DNA from: Chrysemys picta bellii
Lineage: Eukaryota; Chordata; Testudines; Emydidae
NCBI RefSeq assembly: GCF_011386835.1
Contig: NC_088798.1
Span: forward strand, 2,294,001-2,358,000
DNA length: 64,000 bases
Direction: 5' to 3'
Position numbers and translations under genes: made by a program. The first letter of the stretch is position 1; every line of letters starts with the position of its first letter. Below the pieces are notes generated by a model, which worked only from the letters and a program-made list of their open reading frames with translations, did not search any database and was not told the DNA's origin. Of the stretch, positions 34,468 through 45,400 are shown in pieces.

Positions 34468-35475
34468 GGTGGCTGCCTCTTCTGCAGCTCGGGGGAGCGG
34501 CTGGCGGTGTCTGGTTGGGGGTAGAATGCCTTGTTGCTGTATTTACCCTCCCTCCTCCTCTCAGTCCACCCCCGGGGACTCCTGGCCTTGGCCAGCCTTC
34601 TCCCACTGGCCTCCAGTCAGGCACCTGCCACTGTTCAGCGCACTGGGGGCCACAGATCCACTGCGACGGGACCTCAGTGCCATCCGCCAGTGCCTTATTT
34701 CTGAGGTACTTCTAGGCAGAGCTGCACCAGGGGCGGACATGGGCACCCGCTAGAGTTCCCGCCAAATTGGCCGAGCCTCCCAGTGCTGGGCAGGAGAGCG
34801 GCTCGGTCAGTGCTCGCCGCCAGCCTGGGCCTGGGAGCGGGGCCCCAGCGTTTGTCCCTCTGCATCCCAGCTGTGGCCCGGGGCTGCTTTTCCCCTTGGC
34901 TCCATGCGCCCCGCTGAGGCGTTTGTCGCCCGAGGTAGGCCCCGCAAGGGCAAGGCCGGAGGGAAGGTCTGTGTCGCCCGCTCTGCCCCCCGGCGACTGT
35001 CTCGTGGGGAGCTTGGCCCTCGACAGGCAGAAGTGGTTTCCTGCCATGTAACCAGAGGGCGCCAGGGGGAAAGTCACACCGACGTCGCTCGAGCCCGAAC
35101 CAGCAGCCGCGTGCCTCACGCCTGACCCTCCCCTCCCGCTGAGGATGGGGGCAGTGGACACAGCCCGGACGTTGCCAGCACTGCGGAGTGTGGTAAGGAG
35201 CCTCCAGGCCTAGCTGCCACATCTCGAGCATGGCTCCCAAGGGCTGATATCCCAGGGTAGGGCTTCTCAGGGGACGCAGAGCCATGTGGACCCCATCCGG
35301 CATAGAGGGGCAGAACCACGGGAACTCCCATCCGGAGGAAGCTGGTGCCAGGGCATCAGGCTTCTGAGGAGACCATTTTCCTACGCCAGCCCCATGCTTG
35401 TGAAACTCAGAAGCAGGACCCCAGGCGGCAGCAGCCCATAAATCCGGCCTGCTTCAAGCACCATTTAAGGGTATC
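34468..35475. other. GC-rich unassigned stretch
   Basis: Open frames occur on both strands, the longest 34695-35303 minus (202 codons). Their composition follows GC content and I recognise no domain. No convincing splice or promoter arrangement was found. Confidence 0.4.
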
Positions 35476-35750
35476 CTTTAAGCCAGTGGTCCCCAAACTT
35501 TTCAGGGTTGCACTCTCCTTACCCCTGTCTCCCCCTGTCGCCCCCCCTCCCCGGGCCCAGAGTGGAGCTGAAGCCCGTGGGGGAAGGGTAGACAGGAGTA
35601 GGGGGGGCCAAGGCTGGGGCCACAGCTGGGGACAGGGGTAGGATGGGGCTGGGTGGAACTCCCTCCCCGCCCCTGTGGGGGCTGGCCTGGGTCCCGGCTG
35701 CACCTCCCAAGGGGGGCACACCTCACAGTTTGGGGACCTCTGCTTTAAGC
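35476..35750. mobile_element. hAT-type MITE with exact 8-bp target duplication
   Basis: The element is 35484-35742 (259 bp), flanked by CTTTAAGC at 35476-35483 and 35743-35750. Ends: CAGTGGTCCCCAAACTTTT and, inversely from the right, CAGAGGTCCCCAAACTGTG. The interior is C/G-rich with no transposase. Confidence 0.92.
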
Positions 35751-36049
35751 AGATTTTTTTCCAACTTCCTTGATCTTTTTGAGGCCCATCTCCCATGGTT
35801 TGGTTGTGGAGGTTGTGTGCAGTGGCCCTGTAAATGACAAAGGGAATAAACAAACATGCTTTGCATTTATAGCTATTCCAGTTCTAGATCTCATCCCAGG
35901 CTACTTATCTGCCTCCCTCCCTTCCCCTGTGAAAGTACATACAATAATGAATGGTATAAAGCAAGTAGGTTGGGCATTTCTGTTCATCCTTTTTCTTATA
36001 AAAGAAAAGACCACCAATGAAACCTGAAGCTGGCAAACTCAGAACTGGC
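35751..36049. other. Unassigned spacer
   Basis: No supported feature. Confidence 0.4.
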
Positions 36050-36372
36050 AAAAAGAAACACTTTTTTGCACACTGAACCATTAGCCTGTGGAACTCATTG
36101 CTACAGGATATTTTGAGGCTAAGAGTATAGCAGAAATTAAAAAAAGGGATTGGACATATACGGCGAACAAGAATATCCAGAGTTAGACTAGCAAAGATTT
36201 TTAAAAATAAACAAATGGTTTGGAAGGGATATAAACTCTCATGCCTCAGGGCTTGAGCCCACATCTAACTATTGGGAGTTAGGAGGGAACTTTCCCTAAG
36301 AACAGGTTCTTCCAGGGGGCTGGCCTTGATGACTTCTTCAGATCCCTTCTAGCCTGACAATTCTATAATTGC
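36050..36372 (+). mobile_element. CR1 LINE 3' end
   Basis: The AGCCTGTGGAACTCATTGCT segment (CR1 C-terminal LVELIA-type) is followed by TTCTTCCAGGGGGCTGGCCT, GATCCCTTCTAGCCTGACAA and TTCTATAATTG. Confidence 0.88.
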
Positions 36373-37189
36373 TACCACAGGGTTTCTGGCATCTGCCCCT
36401 AGCGTGCCTGGTTCTGAGCACTATCCGCGCCTGACCTCAGTAAATTAGAACTGATTAAGACAGCCTTTAAGGCTGATGTGCAGTTGCAGGCTGGATCCAA
36501 GCTATCATTGGTCCAGTTACCTGTCAGTGATCGTCCATCCGGTCTGTAACTCCTGTGCAAGGACAGGGTGACTCTCCAAAGCTGCTGATCTGATACCCTA
36601 TGGCGCTAGTATTGGTGTCCCAGAATAATGTTCCCAACCTTAGAGGTAAATCTTCATCTTCAATGTTCCTGCTGAACCGGTCTGAGGCTCCGACATGACA
36701 AATCAAAGTGGCTTCCAAAAGCTCTTGTCTTTAATACAGCTGTAGTCTCATCCAAACACAAACCAGGGACTCAGCTGTGATAAAAATACATGAGAAAAAA
36801 AATTGGACGACACCTGATAAGTAGCAGGTGCCATTTTGACATTGTCACTTTTCTGACAATAACCTCACTCTAAAGTAGGCAGGGAGAATTACAGGGTTTT
36901 GGGTAGGCAGGCAGTGGCCTCAATCTTGGTACAGATCTTGACACACCCAGATGCATGTCTGTCTGGGTACCACACCCTCCATGCACTTACATTGACGCAG
37001 AAAATAGGGCATCCCTTGTATGTTGTTTTCACTCACTGATAACTTCTTTGTTTCTTTCTAGAATGCTATCCAGTAGTTTAGGAACAAACTTTAAATTTCT
37101 TTTTTTAAATTAAACTAGATTGAGTATAAATTTTCATAATATTAGAATAACATGTATGTTTTCAATTAATTATTACTATGGTTATTATT
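36373..37189. other. Unassigned non-coding stretch
   Basis: No supported feature. Confidence 0.5.
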
Positions 37190-37300
37190 TGTATGATGGT
37201 AGCACCTAGAGATCCCAGCCAGGGACCAGGCTCTATTGTTCTAGGCATTGGTACACAGACATAACAAAAGTACAGTCCCTCCCCCAAAGAGCTTATATCA
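37190..37300 (-). repeat. MIR/LINE-type tail
   Basis: TAGCACCTAGAGATCCCAGC followed by AGTCCCTCCCCCAAAGAGCT is the reverse complement of the shared tail seen at 9848-10040. Confidence 0.55.
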
Positions 37301-37305
37301 TCAAA

Positions 37306-37407
37306 GGCCCTGATCCTGCTGTCTTACTTTACACACCCTGAGTAATCCCATTGACGGCAATGTGCATAAAGTTAAGCACGTGCATAAATCTTTGTAGGAT
37401 CAGGGCC
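37306..37407. repeat. Ancient palindromic repeat
   Basis: It begins GGCCCTGATCCTGC and ends GTAGGATCAGGGCC, its near inverse, with TGCATAAAGTTAAGCACGTG inside. A second, more decayed copy is at 39035-39141. Confidence 0.7.
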
Positions 37408-38310
37408 TACATATGCTAATTTAATTTGGATTTTAGCATCCTGTGTGCCATGTTTGCAATCCAAACATTGCAGCACTATGCTAGGGCATGAGCATCTGAA
37501 AGCTATCTCTGACTTGAAAGTGAACAGAAGTGACACCGCAAGTTTAGATTTATTGCCCATGCTGTATGATATGCAAAAAGCTAAATTATATTTTAAAAAT
37601 TCTTTCCTTCCCAATATTCTCAGATGATTAACTTGGCCCAAACTTCAGTTGGAGTTTTGCCTGTGGACCTTTATGCCAACGGGGCTGCACATTGGTTCAG
37701 GGTCCTTGCTCCTGGATCTGATTGCAGGATTAGGACCTTCATTGGTAACACAGGTAAGGAATTTAAAAAAAAATTGATTATATGAATTCAATAATTTTCT
37801 CAAGTTTACCTTTGCAGATACTTCTCACAGAAGACACCTAAATGCCAAGTTTGTATTTTTGACTTTAAGTGTTTTAACTAATTATGTGCAACCTCAAAAC
37901 AAATAAAACCCCACACTTTTTTTTTAAAGCAATTTTCTTAAAGCCTAAAACAGATGGCAAGATTGTCAGCTGGTATAAACTGTATCTGAGGTGAGGAATT
38001 GGCCCCTTTTTTCCATACTAAGAAACTCAGAAAGGTTTTCTATAAACTTAAAAAATAAACTGTTTTAATTGCTTTTTGGCTGAGAACAAGCGAAAGAAAT
38101 TTAAATCCAAAGGGTCATTTTTTTCAGAATGTTATACCTACCTGAAACCATGACCTTATCATCAAAGTACTTTCTTAAACCAGAATTCGATAATTGCTAT
38201 TGTAAGCTGTAATGTAAATGTGATTAGTAACATAGTTCTCAAATAGAATATTTTTAAAGGTTTCTGGAAGATATGTGTTGATTTTTAACTTGATTTCCTT
38301 TTAAATAAAG
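37408..38310. other. AT-rich unassigned stretch
   Basis: No supported feature. Confidence 0.5.
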
Positions 38311-38496
38311 GAATGGAGATATCCTATCTCCCAGAACTGGAAGGGACCTTGAAAGGTCATCGAGTCCAGCCTCCTTCCTTCACTAGCAGGACCAAGTACT
38401 GATTTTGCCCCAGATCCCTAAGTGGCCCCCTCAAGGATTGAACTCATAACCCTGGGTTTAGCAGGCCAAGGCTCAAACCACTGAGCTATCCCTCCC
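38311..38496 (-). mobile_element. tRNA-headed SINE with CR1-like tail (cryptodiran Pol III SINE type)
   Basis: On the minus strand it starts GGGAGGGATAGCTCAGTGGT (A box) and has GGTTATGAGTTCAATCC (B box) about 35 bases later. It then runs through CACTTAGGGATCTGGGGCAA into a tail whose plus-strand form is AAGGTCATCGAGTCCAGCCT, which resembles a CR1 3' end. A tRNA head with a LINE-matched tail is what lets such SINEs use CR1 machinery. This is the best single indicator of a turtle genome here. Confidence 0.88.
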
Positions 38497-39034
38497 ACTT
38501 TTGTCTAGGTCAAAGCCCTAATGTTATTTAAAATATGGCTAATATATAAGAGTACAGAGGAATATTTATCTAAGGAGCCAATTGTCGGGGCTTATTGCGA
38601 GATCAGTGCCTTATATACGTACTGTTGTATTTGTGTGTGTTTGCCTATGCAGCCTTTTTGACAGCTACTTAGGTTTGCAAAAAAGATGTCAGAAGTGAGC
38701 AATATGCAATATGAAAAGCACTACTTTTATTTTTAAAAACCCGACCTTGTTCTAAATCTATATTTCAGTCTGAGAAATTCAACTATAACCAGGGGTAATT
38801 GGTGCCTATTACAGATAGCTAGATTCAGTGGATAGAGAACACACCCATGAGGTCTGAGGACAAAAGCTCTTCAGCTGGAATGGTTAAAGAGCCATTTTTA
38901 CATCATAGTAGAACAATATCCCAGGGCTTTGGAGCTACCAGTCCTTCCTCTTCAGTAATTAGAGAGTCCAGAATTACAATGTTTAATTACTTGCAAAGAT
39001 ACTTTATCTTTACTCTAGTATACCAATCAGTGGC
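38497..39034. other. Unassigned non-coding stretch
   Basis: No supported feature. Confidence 0.45.
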
Positions 39035-39141
39035 TTTGATCCTGCAAACACTTAATCAAGTATATACCTTCACTCACATAGGACTACTCATGTGTGTAAA
39101 GTTACACATGTACTTAAACACATGTTGGACTGGGGTCAGAG
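39035..39141. repeat. Ancient palindromic repeat, second copy
   Basis: TTTGATCCTGCAAACACTTA, CATAGGACTACTCATGTGTG and GTAAAGTTACACATGTACTT correspond to the family at 37306-37407. Confidence 0.6.
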
Positions 39142-39262
39142 TTTGAAAAATTCTTTCACTGCCCTCTGTGTTTGGAACGTGATTTCATATGTCTAATTAC
39201 ACACTACTTGACATGATACTGTATGTATCATATGGTATGATCAGCGAGTAGGAAACCAATAT

Positions 39263-39411
39263 CCTTAAATTCAGTTAAAAGAACAGGAGTACTTGTGGCA
39301 CCGTAGAGACTAACAAATTTATTAGAGCATAAGCTTTCGTGGACTACAGCCCACTTCTTCGGATGCATACAGACTAACACGGCTGCTACTCTGAAACCTT
39401 AAATTCAGTTA
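39263..39411 (+). repeat. Chimeric copy of turtle short element with 15-bp target duplication
   Basis: CCTTAAATTCAGTTA flanks the copy at 39263-39277 and 39397-39411. The body (39278-39396) runs AAAAGAACAGGAGTACTTGT, then CATAAGCTTTCGTGGACTAC to CTTCTTCGGATGCAT, and then ACAGACTAACACGGCTGC, which is the leader module in inverted orientation at the wrong end. The long duplication implies target-primed insertion. Confidence 0.9.
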
Positions 39412-39519
39412 TTTCCCTCAGAGTTTGAGACACCAAAACTTTGACACATTTCTTTGAGATTGAGTATTTGACTCTTTCACAAGCACACAGAACGGTGACT
39501 GTCAGCTGTCAATATGCCC

Positions 39520-39742
39520 CTTGCTAACGTCTTGTCTAGACGCGATAAATCGATCCCGGATGTGCTCGCCGTCGACGCCGGTACTCCTGCTCCGCGAGAG
39601 GAGTACGCGGAGTCGACGGGGGAGCCTGCCTGCCGCGTGTGGACCCGCGGTAAATTTGAACTAAGGTACTTCGACTTCAGCTACGTTATTTACGTAGCTG
39701 AAGTTGTGTTCCAAGTGGGGGGTTAGTGTGGACCAGGCCTCT
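39520..39742. mobile_element. CpG-containing TIR MITE
   Basis: The left end is CTTGTCTAGAC and the right end TGTGGACCAGGCC. The middle contains GTACTCCTGCTCCGCGAGAG and an exact inverted pair, ACTTCGACTTCAGCTACGT and TACGTAGCTGAAGT. Non-coding. Confidence 0.65.
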
Positions 39743-39754
39743 CGTAAAACACCT

Positions 39755-39880
39755 AGTTTCAGAGTAGCAGCCATCTTAGTCTGTATCCGCAAAAAGAACA
39801 GGAGAACTTGTGGCACCTTCAAGACTAACACATTTATTTGAGCAGAAGCTTTCGTGGGCTACAGGTTACTTTTCTTTTAA
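39755..39880 (+). repeat. Turtle short element, standard orientation
   Basis: The leader GTTTCAGAGTAGCAGCCATC with TTAGTCTGTAT, then AAAAAGAACAGGAGAACTTG, then AGCAGAAGCTTTCGTGGGCT: modules in the same order as at 5661-5789. Confidence 0.85.
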
Positions 39881-40269
39881 GTGGCCTCTGAATTTGGGGA
39901 GCTAATATTTTGGCTGTCCAACTTGAGAAACCTAGGTTCTGAGTTGCCGAAAGGTCAATCGCCCATGCTTCCAATAAGTTAGTGGGCGTGGCATGCTCTC
40001 CAGACCCATGTGTCTGAAGTTGGGCCCCCTAGGGATGCGGCACCCAAAAATGAGTGGCCACTTCTGAGAATCTGGCTGCTGTTGACTTCAGGGAGAGCTT
40101 TGCCACAGCACGAGGCATTCACTCACTCACTTGGGAAGCTGCCAGTCAGGTTCCACAAGGAATCCTGGCAAGAAAACATTGAACAAGAGAGGAGGGAATA
40201 CTGTGAATTGTGGTATAAATTAAAATTCTCTATGACCTAAGCATCAGCTCTTAGATCCCAACAAGATAA
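39881..40269. other. Unassigned non-coding stretch
   Basis: No supported feature. Confidence 0.45.
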
Positions 40270-40440
40270 GTGCCTTAGAAGTACTTGGAAAACAGAGGCA
40301 CAGAGAGTTACCCAGAATCACACAGTGAGTGTGTAGCAGAGCCAGGAATAATCCCTGACTCCCAGCCTGGCGTCCTGTGGGTGGACCATGATGTCCTGAC
40401 TAATCCATGGAAAAGGCAGTTTGCTGTCTGTCCATGGAGC
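40270..40440 (-). repeat. MIR-type SINE
   Basis: On the plus strand, AAACAGAGGCACAGAGAGTT, CAGAATCACACAGTGAGTG and GCAGAGCCAGGAATAATCCC are the reverse complement of the MIR core. Confidence 0.8.
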
Positions 40441-41396
40441 ATTCTTACTCTGGTATACACACACTACATACTATAACAAACGGTGTAACGAGCATCTCCA
40501 AACAGTCGCATACACATTTCCTTGAGTACCAACATCTGTATTGCTCCACCATGACATGGCCAACAGAGCAACGGATGTTACAAAGTGCAAAATAAAGCAC
40601 TTGAAGCATCTTTAGACACAGACGTTTGCTGATTTCAGAGGCTTGGAATGTCAAGGTTGTTTTTATTTTGAGATATTAAGTGTAAAAAGGAGGAAAGCGT
40701 TGTTTGGCTACTTTTATCCTTTTAAGGTTTAATCATGCATTGGGCATGCAACCATGCTGACTACCTAAGAAAAATATGGTCTGTCTGAGGTGATGTAAAA
40801 GGGTGGGTAGATTTCAGTCCACAAGAGAAGCAAACCTTTATGGTCTTCAAAGTGTGAGGTAGGGTCTGAACCTGCATTTCTTAACCACCCAAAAATTCCC
40901 ATTGGCTTTGGGCTCATATTTAACACTGGGATAGTCAGATCAAACTGAAGATCTAGATAACTTTAGTAATGAGTCACATCTTAAGCAAAAGCTGTTGCTA
41001 TTCTTCGTGAAAGAGTGAGGATGCCAGGAATACACATGTGCACACCCTCACACGCCACATACATGCACACACAGAGACAACAACCCAAATTGTTACCGTA
41101 AGGAGCTGACCTCCTTCCCCTGTTTATAACAAATGTATTCCCATTATTCTTCACAGTGTCCATGCACAATCAGAGAAGAGAGAGCCCACAAATCAGTCAC
41201 TATATTATTTATTTTTAAAAAGGAAAGAACTGACATTTTTTAATGTTAAAAAATGATGCCCTCCGTCACTGAATAAATGTCTCTGACGTCAGTTCCTGAT
41301 TTAGGTGAATTAAATAATTCCTTTGTGTACAGGGACGAGTGTGCGTGTAGATAGAGGAATCATTTTCCTCACGGCTGCACTTAAAATACCAATGTG
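40441..41396. other. Unassigned non-coding stretch
   Basis: No supported feature. Confidence 0.5.
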
Positions 41397-41640
41397 TGTG
41401 TGTGTGTGTGTGCATATGAAACAGTGTGAGAGTCAGAAGACCTGCATTTTCTTTTTGGCTCTGCCACTGATTTCTGGTATGAGTTTGGGCAAGTCACTTA
41501 TGCTCTCTCTGCCTGTCTTTCCCCACTTGAATAATGTTTTTAACACTCCCCTACCTCCCCCTGGTGTTGTGAGGTTAAATTAGTTAATGTTTCTGAAGTG
41601 GTCAGGTGGCACCACGTTGAGTGCCATAGAAATGTGTGTA
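41397..41640 (+). repeat. GT microsatellite and MIR-type SINE
   Basis: A (GT)n tract is at about 41394-41412. From about 41425, GGCTCTGCCACTGATTTCTG, GGGCAAGTCACTTATGCTCT and GTTGTGAGGTTAAATTAGTT follow the MIR core in the forward direction. Confidence 0.8.
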
Positions 41641-42189
41641 AACAACAAAAAAAGTGTGTGTCTATTATTAGACACGAGAAAAGAATATATGATAGCCCCT
41701 GCGGTGTGTGGGTTTTGTTATTATGAGTTTTGAATGGCTGCAAAGTTGTTCTGTGCACAGGTTGCTGGGGGGACTGGCCCATAAGTTGTATGGTGCACTG
41801 GGAACCTTCAGGGTAAAAGGTGTTCTGTAAATATAGGGTATAATTTTATCATACAGGATAGGGTAGGATTGGATAGGCTGCATGTAAGGACCAAGGGGCA
41901 GTTGCAGAGAGTGAGGGAAATTGGGGGGACATAGACCAGTACTATGAATTCTTCTCTTTCGCAAGAACTAAATCAACTCCTAAGGGAAATAATAAAACCT
42001 TGAAAATGGTATGCAAAAAATCTTACTGCCAGCAACAAACCCTTAGCCAGGAGCCAAATCTTTGTCACTGTCAGTGGGCAAGATGGGCCGGCCAGCTCTG
42101 TGCCCCAGTTGTGGACTCCATTTCCCATACTCCCTTAGTGCCCTAATGTATTCCGTGCTCAGCCCGGCTGTGTGTGTGTGTGTGTGTAG
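41641..42189. other. Proximal upstream region of RNF220, with GT microsatellite
   Basis: A (GT)n run lies at about 42169-42187. No TATA box in a clear position was seen. Recognised young repeats stop upstream of here. Confidence 0.4.
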
Positions 42190-42402
42190 CTCCAGTCCCT
42201 CTGAGAGTGGAGGTTCATTCACTGATTAGAGCCAGCACTGAGAGGCAGCACTGCGCCTTCTCTCACACCCATTGAGTCTCTTGATCTGTTACATGCAACC
42301 CAAGACAGCCTGCAAACACGCCCAGGACTTCCCAAGCGCCACACTCCGCTCCTGCTTCCCCGAGCCTGAAAAAGTGCAACCACCGCCAGAGGAATTTCCA
42401 CG
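42190..42402 (+). other. RNF220: Candidate RNF220 exon 1 (5' untranslated)
   Basis: A consensus donor (CCACG|GTGAGT, exon end 42402) follows about 200 bases of repeat-free sequence, immediately before a CpG-richer block. The position 6.4 kb upstream of the RNF220 coding exon fits the known arrangement, in which exon 1 is non-coding and the start codon is in exon 2. The 5' limit is arbitrary: no transcription start signal was identified. Alternative first exons elsewhere are possible. Confidence 0.45.
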
Positions 42403-45400
42403 GTGAGTGTTGGAGATCACAAAGGTGTGTGTGTGTGTGAGAGAGAGGGGGCGGGCGGGGGGAGCTGGTGCTGGGCAGGGACCGGGGCTAACTTTCGAGC
42501 AGTGGCTCTCCCACGGCTTTCTCCCAGGGCTGCAGTCACTCTGACCCCGGTGCCTTTTGATTTCCCTGCAAAGCCGGACTCGCTGCAGAGTCAAACTTTG
42601 CACGGCAAGTTTTATTTTTCCATGCAAGCATTGCCGCGAGCTCCTGAATCCCTCCAGCCCAGGCAGCTGGTGAGGGGGGTCCGGGATGGGAAGGGGGGGG
42701 GTCGAGTGGCGGGGGGAGGCTGGGTGGGTGGGGATCATCATGATAATGGGTTAAAGTCCGATCAAAAGAGAGGATCCCCCCCCCCCCCGCGCCGCCTCAT
42801 CCTTCTGCAACCCGAGAGTTGCGGAGTCTCTGGGACCATCCCCCTGTTTATTTTGCGGGGGTGCTGGGGGGGGGGAAATCAGGTGCCGGGGCAGAAGGTT
42901 TCCAAACGGTGCTGTTATTTTTGCAACCAGGGGAGTTCTGTCCTTGCTGGCCGCGGGATCTCGGGCTGCATTTCCCACGGGCTGCAAACCAAACCAAACC
43001 AAACAACTTTTTGAAAGGAAAGAAACAAATCCTCTCCCCGCGCCCCCAGCCCCTCCCCAGTCTACATCGTTTTTATCTGTTGTAAAAGCCAAGACTTATT
43101 TCTGCGCGGTAGAAGCGTCGGCAGACCCAGCCGGCTCGGGACTCGGAGTAGCTCGATTCAAACGCGTTTTCCTTTCTGCCCGTGTGAACTTCGATTTGAA
43201 TCCGTAGCAGAAACCACCCGGCCCGCGCCGCGATGGAGGATCGGATTGGGTTTTTATTTTAAAACGTTCTTTGTAAATTGCCACTGGTCCTGATTTTGGG
43301 GACGGTGGAAGTTTGTACAACTCCCCCCCCACCCCAACCCCGACCCCTCTCAGCCACCCCTCCCCCGAGAGACTCGCCCCCAAATCACTCTCAGCTGGGA
43401 ATCAAATGCACCAATCTCGGCGGGACCCAAAAGACTTGTTCTGGCTTTATTCTTGACAATACAATAAAGGACTCGGGTCCGTTTCAATAGTCAGCAGCAC
43501 CGGCTCAAACCGCTCCCCTTGTGACATGCAGGCTTGAAGGAATTGAACATGTTTTCACTGATGTCCTAGAGAAAACTTTCTGCACCATCCGCGAGTGCTA
43601 TCCAAAGATCACAAGCTCTGAATCCTTTTTAGAAAACCTCCTCTCTCCCCCTTCTTCCCCCCCCCTAAAAAAAAATTAAAGCAGGGAAGTCTGTAAATAG
43701 GTTGGAAGCGTGGAAAATAATTCTTCACCTTCAGCTCTAAATACATAAAAACCATCTGTTTTGCCACAATGAAATCATTAGGAACTGTCTACTTAAAGAG
43801 TTGTATTGAATGCTGCTCCTTCCACACAGGAAATGTGTATGGTAAGTGATTGTTGCCATAAATTCAAACAACTCTAGTCATCCTCACATTTGATGAGTTT
43901 GTTTCTGACTTTTTTTTTTAAAGTGGAAAAAAGTGCACTTAATGGCGTGTAGAAATTGGGATGGAAAAGCGCCCCCCTCCCCACCACCATGAAAAGAGCA
44001 AATAATTCCGAAGACAAGAAATTCCTGTCTCCGTTTCTCTGCTCTTCCCTGATCTCTCTTTCCCCGACTTTATAACATTATTTTGTGCACGATATAATTT
44101 GTTGCATTTAATGAGAATATAGCAAAGGCAGAGGAAAGCGGAGAAGAAAGCGAATTTCTCCACATTAATTTCCTTCTTCTATTTGGGGGGAATGTTTTGT
44201 TTCTGACCAAACGAAATTAACAGATTTGTCCCTGAAAACCCTTGCCCCCAAATTGGAAAGGCGGGGGAAGGAAAACACCTGTTTAATTTGCAACTGGAGA
44301 AAGTCAAATGGCTGTCCGCTTTTTGGGTTGTTTTGTTTCTAATCTAAACCTTGACACACCTCCTTGGAGGGGTTTTTTCGGGGGGGAAGTTGGGGGTTTG
44401 CGGGGGATGAAAATGTGAACGATAAAGAAAATAGTCAAATTCACAACGATCAGGGAAGTCCACGCTGAATATATATATTTATATTTTGCAAGGAGCGGAT
44501 CTTGAGGCAAAGAGCACACAAACAAACAAACAAAAACCAACCCCCAAATTGTACTTTGGAGAGATGGGTCTGTCTGTGGTTTTGGAGCGATGGGAGGAAT
44601 ATTCCCTAATAATCGCAGGTCGGAGCAGAGCGTTAATGTAAAAAGACCCTGGTTAATTTCTGTGGGGAGTTCCCCCCCCCCCTCACTTTGCCCCTTGTAA
44701 GCCCCAGTGCGTGTTTGCCGCCCTGGGCGCTTGACAAACTAAAGCCTTCTTCGCCCTTGCGAATTCTCCTTTGGATTTTCAATTTAATTTTGAAAAACTG
44801 CGGTGTGTGTGGGAGGGGAGGGCGTGGTGGAGGACCAATCTTTTTATTTATTTTTTTTTTAAATCCCCTTCTTCCTCCAGCTGCTGTTTTTACTCGTTTG
44901 CCGCCTGCTGATCGTGTTGGTAGCGGGACTAAATTTTTGCAAGAAGTTTGTAGCAAAACAAAATCAGGGGCAGCCTCTTCCCTCGCGAGGAGAAACGAGG
45001 CGACATTGTTTCTGCGTGAAGGCAGCCGCTCGAACCTGATGGGGTGATTTCTGGTCCCTAATGCCTTAAAATTGCACCGATCCTTTTCCATTTCCAACCG
45101 AATCTGCCTCCTCTACTCGGTGGCGTGGCCCTCAGATTTTTTTTCTAAACCGGTTTTCATACCAGCTGCTCCTGCGGGTGCCCGAAATTGGCATATTTTG
45201 CACATATTAAAAAATGAACTGTTTTTCCTTTGTATCTTAATCCACTGAAGAGATTTCTTATGTGTTGGCTTTCTAGCTTGCATCTGTTTTATTTTTTTAC
45301 GAGGAAATCCAGTTTAGTTCAAATATATAATCCATTTAAGCACTTAAATCCCCAAACAGCTGGCAATATTTTGTTTTATAATCATTGGCTTTTCTACACT

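Noticed and set aside
34695..35303. 202-codon minus-strand frame
   Set aside because: Arg/Pro/Gly-rich composition follows GC content. Several overlapping frames on both strands are equally long, and no domain or splice support was found.
38430..38496. A minus-strand tRNA gene
   Set aside because: The Pol III boxes are good, but the sequence continues into a CR1-like tail, so this is a tRNA-headed SINE.
42403..43014. 203-codon forward frame after the candidate exon 1 donor
   Set aside because: It begins within the proposed intron, contains homopolymer-coded runs and resembles no protein.
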